64,000 nt of DNA. It comes from Pisolithus tinctorius (lineage: Eukaryota > Basidiomycota > Agaricomycetes > Boletales > Pisolithaceae). Of the stretch, positions 56,659 through 64,000 are shown piece by piece (the stretch's first letter is position 1; each line of letters begins with the position of its first letter). The DNA is taken from contig JANFAH010000006.1 in NCBI GenBank assembly GCA_024663395.1, forward strand, positions 2,356,001 through 2,420,000. The letters are read 5' to 3'. The position numbers and the translations under genes were made by a program. The notes under the pieces were generated by a model. The model had not been told where the DNA came from, did not search any database, and saw only the letters and a list, made by a program, of their open reading frames with translations.

Positions 56659-59548
56659 CTATGCAGCTGGTGTGGCATTTGGATCCCTGGAGACCTGTAT
56701 ACATGGTTCTTGAGTTTGAGGTTCCCACCAGAATTACTAGCGTGTATACCTTTAAACACCAAATATCTCCGACTCTATCGGAAAGTTGTGACGACGAGGT
56801 CGTCTCTTGGTTTTCCTCCTGATCATCCTTCCCGGGACCGCCTGTTGATTGTAGTTTCAAGCCCTGCTCATTGGCCAGATGGAGCAAACAAATGAAGCAG
56901 AAACTTGTGCTGATATCTTCCATTTTGTCCTTGGGATATGACCGTTGTAAACCAGATATGACCGAACTGAAATCCCGTGCCTCGGAGGGATCAGTTAATT
57001 GTGGATGGTCGACATCCTGAATATTTATTACTTATTAGTGGGGTCCGCGTGGCAGTGAAGAGTATAAAGTACCATTTCATCTTCCTCGTCCTCTTCGTTT
57101 TTCTGTGCCACTTTAATGTCAAGTCCTTTCCAGATATTTTCCTTAAGTTTGCGGACGTCTACTCGCTTAGCTCGTCGAGCGTAGTTGACGAACTCTGGTC
57201 GTACTCGACGACTCATGCCCTGTGTCGCGGCCAGGAGGTCTTGTTCGCCTGCATCATCGGGCACACCACCATCACCGTCGTAAATATCGTCGAAAGCTGG
57301 GGCATCGTCATCGTCATTGAAGAATTGGGTATTGAACGGCGCGGGAGCTTCGCCGCCTATGTATTTTTTAGTACATGATTCGGCTATTGGAGATGTGAAA
57401 ACCCACTTTCATCACCATCTTGCGCAAGGAGACCTGCTGCTTGATCTGCTGCAGCCTGTGCCCAGAAGTTCTCGTCGACTTCGCCGTCGCCAGCTTCATT
57501 AAAGCGGACTCTTTGACCGCGCATTTTCAACTGAAACTCTCGTCAGATGGACACGAAGCACAATCAAAGCACTACTTACGGAGAACTTGGGTTTCAAGAA
57601 TAGGGTTACTAGTTGTCTGCTGGAGAAGTGCATATCATCAGGGAGTGTATGCTCGTTTCTCTTCTCTTCCTTCATCCTTTTACTCCGGCTGCCCTTCTTT
57701 CCTGCCGATTTCGAGGCGCTGTAGTGAGGAAGGGTGATGCCGTGTCCGCGAGTGACCGGAGCAAACAACTCCTTCGCCATTGTTTTGACATCCTTTTCGG
57801 GTGGAGTTAAGAAATCAATCTTGAATGCTTCCTTTTTCTCCCGCTTGGACTTGGGAGCCGCGCCCTCCGCAGCGGGCTCCGCTATGTACACAGTTAGTTC
57901 TAACTCAAGTATAGCGAGAATAACCTAACGCTTTCGTATCACTTTCCTCACTTTCCAGTGTTCGGGGCCCGCCCAATTCTTCATCACGTTCTGATCAAAG
58001 TAACCCAGCACGTCGCTTTGGCCGTCTGCGTCCGTCATGGCCACGACGAGGTCACGTTCAGTCGGCACCCTACGGGGGTCAAAGGGCACGAACGGTCCGG
58101 ATCGCATTGCTTGGCCCCGACCCTGTTCACCCTCAGTGGCGACTGATCCACTTTCTGCCCTTCCGTAATCACCATCGTCTCCGCCAGCATAAAAGTCATC
58201 ATCAACGGCTTGGTCACCCTGGAAAAAATCTTCTGTCTGCGGAGGCCCCCCACCGTCAACGTCCATAGCTGTATCGCCAGCACCGAACACATCAAAGCCA
58301 GCATCGTTACCATCATCGTCATCACCTCCTACTCGAGTGTCATCGCGATAGAGGGTAGTGTCGTCGAAAGTGAGGTTACTTTGGGAGAAAGAGAAGTCTG
58401 CAAGAGAGTGAGCTATCTCCATCTCCTCGAGGGTATTCAGGTCGGGCAAGAATTCGCCTATGGCAAGGTCAGCCACTTAGCTCATGCTCGGAAGAGACGA
58501 CAAACTTCGCAAGTGGCTCAAATCTACCTCGTCTTCTGGCTCCAACTCTTGCTCCTCTTCTTCCATCACCCTACCCATAGAATCACTTGCGTCGAAGACA
58601 ACGCGCATGTTGGCCTCACTACCCACCCCAAGACTAAGATGGTTCATAAGCAATCCATGAGCGCCGCCCTCGTCGAAGTCGGCACAGGTCTTTCGGAACA
58701 GGGGATCAACGCTGAATTCAAGGTCTAGCTTCTTGCTTCGGAGTTGTGACGCGTCCTTCGCAAGAGTCGAATCCGGACGATGTGCCTTCTTCTTTCTGCG
58801 AGCTTGGGAGGGGTCCTGGGGATCAGGATTGTCTGACGTAGCTCCCTCGTCATCTTCCGCAACCGCGCTTTCGTTAGCCAGGTTGCTAAGCAGTTTGCCC
58901 GTCTCCGTGCCAACACTGTCTACTCGGCTCGTCCAGATCTTCACACATCCGTCTAGGGTACATGAAGCTCGTTGGAAGTTGATCGAGTTGTCGATATTGT
59001 TCCGAAGTAGGGACATATCGTGAAAATAGTCAATGAGCGCAAAATTCCATGAATTGGTTGCATTGATTTTCTAAGGAATGGTCAGACTTAGATCGCATCA
59101 CACAGGAATCACCGACATTATCAGTAGCCATCTTCATCCACTCCTCAAAGTTTGAATTCATCACGTCCAGTGGGACATTGATAACTGGTGGCGGAAGTAC
59201 CGAGTTCAGCGGACGTTGCTTCGCTTGGGGTGTCTTAGAGGGTTCAGAGGAGTGTTCCTGCCGTTCAGTCGATGGACCGGCCTCTGCATTCTCAATAACG
59301 GCCAGCTTGGTGCTCTTCCGCCTCCTGCGTTTCTCAGCTGTGTCGTCATTGATGTTCATAGAACGCAGAGGGGCACGTCCTCCTCCGTCAGCACCGAAGC
59401 TACCGTCAGTTTCGAAGCGTTCGCTGATGCGTCTTTTGCTGCGTTGTCTCTGAGAGGGTATCGGGGTGTCAGGTTCCGTGTCTCCACCTGTGTCGGTGTC
59501 ATCGTGTTCTTCTTGAACCACAACACGCGCTTGTCTCGATCGAACCAT
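56659..59548 (-). CDS. BRN1: condensin complex non-SMC subunit (kleisin, Barren/NCAP-H)
   Basis: Eight exons (59548-59117, 59070-58506, 58457-57930, 57891-57590, 57530-57434, 57383-57073, 57016-56750, 56694-56659) give 845 residues. Family motifs: FEEWMKMATDNKINATNSWN, FALIDYFHDMSLLRNN, FQRASCTLDGCVKIWTSRVD early; FSVDPLFRKTCADFDEGGA in the middle; GPEHWKVRKVIRK; and near the end DISTSFCFICLLHLANEQGL with VSRDPNATPAA as the last exon. Long acidic linkers separate these. It closes the SMC2-SMC4 ring of condensin and is needed for chromosome compaction in mitosis. The start could lie a few codons upstream if another exon exists. Tandem with DNA polymerase delta on the same strand, 300 bases apart. 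Confidence 0.95.
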
Positions 59549-59851
59549 TCCTTTGTCCTTGAAGAATACACTGTTGTGAGTGCTACAGACACCCGCCACA
59601 CGTACTTGAGGTTAGGCCTGCAAGCGGTCGTCGATGATGGTCACGAACAAAGAGATTATGGTAGAAACACGAAACACGTGACCAAATCGCGTCGCGTCGC
59701 GTTACACGCCAAGTACCGGTTGCCAAAAAGTACTCCAAAAATTGCAATGACTGTTATATGCGAATGTGCTACAGAAATACGATCAGAGGAACCAAACTAC
59801 GATGGGTATGCAAGTAGAGATGACATGTGCCAGAGGCACGTAAAAAACAGA

Positions 59852-62800
59852 CTACCACAAGTCTGCATCGAAACGCTCCATGATCGCATTCGCGTCTTCG
59901 ACATCCTTTTGCGCCTTCTTTCGCATGTAGAATATCGGACAGTCTTTACTACTACATAACACGTCCTGGAAGGTGTGAGAGCCCAATAAGAGGCTCAGGT
60001 TAAAACGTTAACATACCTGATGCAAGGATCCCTGACAACGTTGGCATTGTGTCCAAAGTCGTGAAAATCGTATTTGTTGTTCGGAAGCAAAGGAAACTTG
60101 CTTTCTATACAGTTCGCCAATCCTCGGCCGACAGTTGTTGCAGACTGCACCATCTAGAGGGAATCGTTGTGAAACGAACAAGGAGTGATAATGTGAACAT
60201 ACTCAGCACGCTGTTATTAGGACGCAGAGGTGTTTTACAACCAAGACAAATCGCCGTTTTGACTGCGAATTTCATCAGGCCACCGACGGAGGGTGTTGCT
60301 ATAGCAATGGATCTTGTATGGCCACCCGATACTACAAAGCACTGTTAGCGTAGTCGGGATAAACGAACAACAGAAATACACACATAGTGAGTTCGCCTTC
60401 TCACCAAGGATAGGTTCAAAAATTCTCATCAATGGCTTCGCGAGCTGATTCTCCAAATAGTACTTGGTATCGATAGGAATGTTGTTTTCCAGAACGTACA
60501 AGGGGTCTTCGGACTTTTCATACGCCGCAGCACCTGAGAGTGGTCAATGACAATGTACTATGTTGAGGATCATCGGCTTACCTTTGATGCCTTTGACGAT
60601 AACATATGCCACACGGTCACCGAGCGCGGGCGCAGATCCTACAGGCAACGGTGAGCGCGGGAAAAAAGGAAGCAAAATAGAGCACTCACCTGCATCTCGT
60701 TGTCGCATCCGCTCCGCTAGCTCAACGTGAGCTTGCTTTGCAGCGTAGTCTGAACAAAAATTTTGTCATTTCACTATGGTCAACAACAGTGGCTGACCCC
60801 ACAAACCTGATTTCGCAAGAGCTTTGGTAATCACGAGTTGCGACATATCCACTTTGTTCTGCAGAAGGTCGGATATGATACGCTTTGTGTACCTACAACG
60901 CACATTAGCAGTTTGGCAACCGGTTAAAGTAATTTATATTTACTCTTCAGCACCCTGGACATCGCGATCGATGAGCATCTTGTGCAGACATGTCTCAATG
61001 ACTGTCTGCACCAGCCGACAGTTGTCGCGTCTAACAGTCTGAATAAAGCACAGTCAATCTTGATTCGATCAGGGTCAAAGGGTATACACTAACTTCAATA
61101 CCCTTCGAGTCCATCTTGTCGTACTTCTCCGGTTTGGTCCAGTACAGCCCTGCATATCGCTTTTTGCTGATAAGCAGATATGGGAAATATACTTTCTCGA
61201 ACTCGAGTTTGATCGGCTTCACAAATTTGGCAGTGACGAACTCGGCTGCTTGACTCCCTGTATAGAGCCTAGTTAACGCAAGTAGGAGAATGAGGTGTCA
61301 TGGTGCCAACCAAGATCCATAACTGCCTTCAACTCTGTTGGACCAAATTTCACCATGACCGAATCAGTGTCACCATAGATGACCTCTGCATTGTGCGAAT
61401 GTCCATTTGAGATACAAAACTCAGCTTCGACTTCCTTCCGGTGAAACAGAAGGACATAACAAATTCAATCAAGCTCCGGATTTCACGATTGGATCACGAA
61501 CCTGTTTGGTTCTCTCGATCATTTGCCGGCCGTACGAAGTAACGCTAGACGAGATAGGAAGACAGGGCAACTTGCCAATGGTCGCACCAGTGAATCCATA
61601 CACAGAGTTTGCACTGATCTAAATGGCATGAGCCTCATCGCGCCAAAAGCAAAACACAACATACTTTGAGGGCAAGTTGCCGACCGTCTAACACAGCGCG
61701 TTTGAAAGGGTCAGTCTCTTTCTTAAGGTCAGCTTTGGCACGTTTTCGGGCACCGATTAGGTCTTCCAATACAGTGGGTAGCAGCCCCTTTCTCCTCGCT
61801 TTCGTGGCGAATAAATCTGAGGTAACCCCATGGGTAATCTCACACAACCCAGAAGGGAGGGATAAACTTACCGTTGTTAGGGGTCTGGATGTAATCTACG
61901 TCTTTGACGAGATTCAATCGGTCGATTGTCGCCTTGTCCAAGAGGGTGGTGTAACATAAATTGTGGGCCATCATGATCGAAGGATACAGCGAACTGAAAT
62001 CGAGGGTCGCGATTGGAGAATCGTAGTATCCCTTCTTCGGCTCGATAACGGTGGCACCCTCATACTGCTCGTCTGTGCCTTCACCTTTGAGAGACGGTAC
62101 AACATACCCTTCTTCGTTGGCCTTGCGGAATAATTGGGAAAGAACCTTGATGGACTGTCCACGCGACAACAGGTAATTGAAGGGGACACCAGTAACGCGA
62201 GCCATTTCAACGTAGTTCACAAAACACATAAGCTTATCTAGCAACCTTTGTGGGAGGTAAGCATCCTATGTGTCAAACGTTAACCTTGCCATCAATGTGC
62301 TATGCATGAATATACCTTCAAGCAGTACACTGCAAGTCGCCGCCTAGACTCCGGAGTCCCAAGTTGCAGCTCTGTAATAACAGAGTGATGCACGTCTTCC
62401 TTTTGTTCGCCAAGGAATTTTGCACAGACTGAGTTGAGAGTGTAGCTGCGCAACTTGTGCTCGCGTTGCATAAACTGGAGGACGTCAAGCTGTAAGCGGC
62501 CTTCGAGGACGGTGTCCTTGGAATCGCGTTGCCCATAAGCCTTCGAGGAGAAGTGGGTGTCCTTGACTTGCGTCTTGACTCCTAGGACCGATATGAATAA
62601 AATGGCGAGCACGCCGTATGAACACAGCTTACCTCTGAGTCTACCAAGATACGGGAATTTGGTCATTTTAAGATGCTTAGCTCTGTCCATGAGGTACGGA
62701 AAATCGAAGTTCGTCATGTTGTAGCCAATCACAAGATCTGGGTCCACTTCCTCAATGAAATCCCTCCAAGCCTGCAACATTTCATCTTCGTCTTCGAAAG

Positions 62801-64000
62801 ATAGTACTTGAGAACCGACGATGTGTGAGCAGCTCTTTAATGTAAAGACATTGCGAATAAACGGCTGGCTCTCGCCTTGACGAGTAACCATATTGGCTAT
62901 CTGAATGACGGGGTCGACGTTTGCCTCGGGAAAGATGCCCTTTCGTCCGGCACACTCGATATCGAAACTGAGAATTCGCAACGGGGCGATCTTTTGCCAG
63001 TCTCCTTCTGGAGAGTGAGAGATGAAGGCGTCGTATCTTTCAACACTCGTATTAGCACATAGGAGAGTGAAACGAACATCATCATACCTCATACTCAATT
63101 CAATTTGACAAGTAGACTTTCTCCCCTCCGACACGAGCTTATACTTCCCCGCCGGAATCTCGATCCAGTTCATACCAACCACCTGCGCTGCGTCAGCTCA
63201 CAACGTACTCCTACGAAACGGGACGAACCTTCGTATCAATCATGAAGCGAAGTACATATGGAACATTACTCTCGAACGTGGGATATGGCTGCCCCAATGG
63301 GAAGAAGTCCCGGAATTGACATTCGCCCCTTTCGAATAAACGTGATCACCCAGAACCAAATGTAAGAATGCAACTCTCCAAATTGAAGCAGATACTTATC
63401 TCGGACTTTGGGAAGTGACCTAGCTTCTGATGTCGTGAGCTTCATGAATGGAATCCAATCGTCTCCTCGGTACCCCCAGAGAGAGCGCTTCATAACGATT
63501 TCAATTTTGCGGACATAATTACCCCCCGAGGCTTTCTATTTTGATGACTTTTGTTACCCTATCCGACACTGAAGAACGAGGAACGTACGTTCAGTGCCTC
63601 CGTGAGCGAGCCCGAATCAGATGCATCGAATCCTCGGGGAACGGGTACGTAGAAATAAGGGGGGAAATCTGTTACATTTGCCATGACGCTGTGGCCATCC
63701 TGTCAGTAAGGTCAGCTTTTCGTCTGTCGAAGTACAAGGACAATACCTCGGTCACGCCAAACATCCGCAGTATTATGTTTCCGTTGCTATAATCTGTGCC
63801 CTCCTCAATATCAATCTGCTGGAATACTGTCGTAGGGGTAACATTGAGGAGGCAGCGGCAAGACGCTTCACAGTAATGCTCACTGATAGTATCTCTCTTC
63901 TCATTAATCGGCTTCAATAAAGGACGCGACCAGCAGTCGGCACCTCCTTCGGACACTAAGTATACGTAGGAATTATCGCCACTTTGCCACTTTCAAACTG
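59852..64000 (-). CDS. POL3: DNA polymerase delta catalytic subunit, 5' end outside the window
   Basis: At least a dozen exons read from the right edge down to TAG 59852-59854. Exonuclease motifs: [13 protein letters not shown] (near 62955), [20 protein letters not shown] (near 62710). Polymerase motifs: [20 protein letters not shown] (near 61960), [19 protein letters not shown] (near 61600), [16 protein letters not shown] (near 61375), then [20 protein letters not shown]. The C-terminus has the two cysteine clusters, CLGC/CNNC and CQRC/CSSKDC, the second being the site that holds an iron-sulfur cluster in this family. The first visible exon begins at about 63957 ([20 protein letters not shown]), so the N-terminal ~100 residues or fewer are missing. 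Main lagging-strand replicase with proofreading. No lesion seen. Confidence 0.96.

Overview
The window looks like nuclear DNA of an agaricomycete (mushroom-forming basidiomycete). The genes are cut by many short GT-AG introns (mostly about 45-80 nt), the HET-domain proteins are of the basidiomycete type, and three PIF/Harbinger elements and a chromodomain Ty3/gypsy element are of kinds common in these fungi. The species cannot be named from the sequence.

Left part (1-13.3 kb): a tandem array of four HET-domain (heterokaryon-incompatibility type) gene units, all on the + strand. The first is cut by the window edge, the second and fourth are broken, and only the third (5140-6498) is intact. A complete 3.3-kb PIF/Harbinger element (6636-9931) sits in the 3' flank of the intact copy, and a possible small inverted-repeat element sits in the last unit. 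Then come three ordinary genes: an FMP32/CCDC90-type mitochondrial protein, guanylate kinase, and a YANK/STK32-type kinase.

Middle part (18.4-40.3 kb): a duplicated and transposon-filled region. It carries two copies (a third lies at 49.8 kb) of an uncharacterised six-exon gene family, called 'family P' here. It also has a head-to-head inverted pair of family-P last exons, and a broken second copy of the LEO1 promoter and first exon followed by a decayed second copy of guanylate kinase. The LEO1 copy is split by Harbinger-2. Harbinger-2's transposase gene is split by a chromodomain gypsy element with an exact 5-bp target duplication, and one LTR of that gypsy element is split by Harbinger-3. 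Target duplications are visible for every layer, so the order of insertion can be read directly.

Right part (41.3-64 kb): a gene-dense block with VMA12-like, ETP1/BRAP2-like, ataxin-10, LEO1, family P copy 3, condensin BRN1 and the catalytic subunit of DNA polymerase delta (its 5' end runs off the window). The exon models for FMP32, VMA12, ETP1, ataxin-10, LEO1, BRN1 and STK32 were built by hand from splice signals, and each sums to a whole number of codons.

Two themes connect the regions. First, LEO1 and the divergent family-P gene beside it were copied as an inverted block about 25 kb away, and that copy became the landing site for the transposons. Second, the older elements decay almost only by transitions at CpG: CGA arginine codons became TGA stops, CGG became TGG, and all LTR-LTR differences I found are CpG transitions. 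This is what cytosine methylation followed by deamination, or a CpG-directed RIP-like process, would leave.
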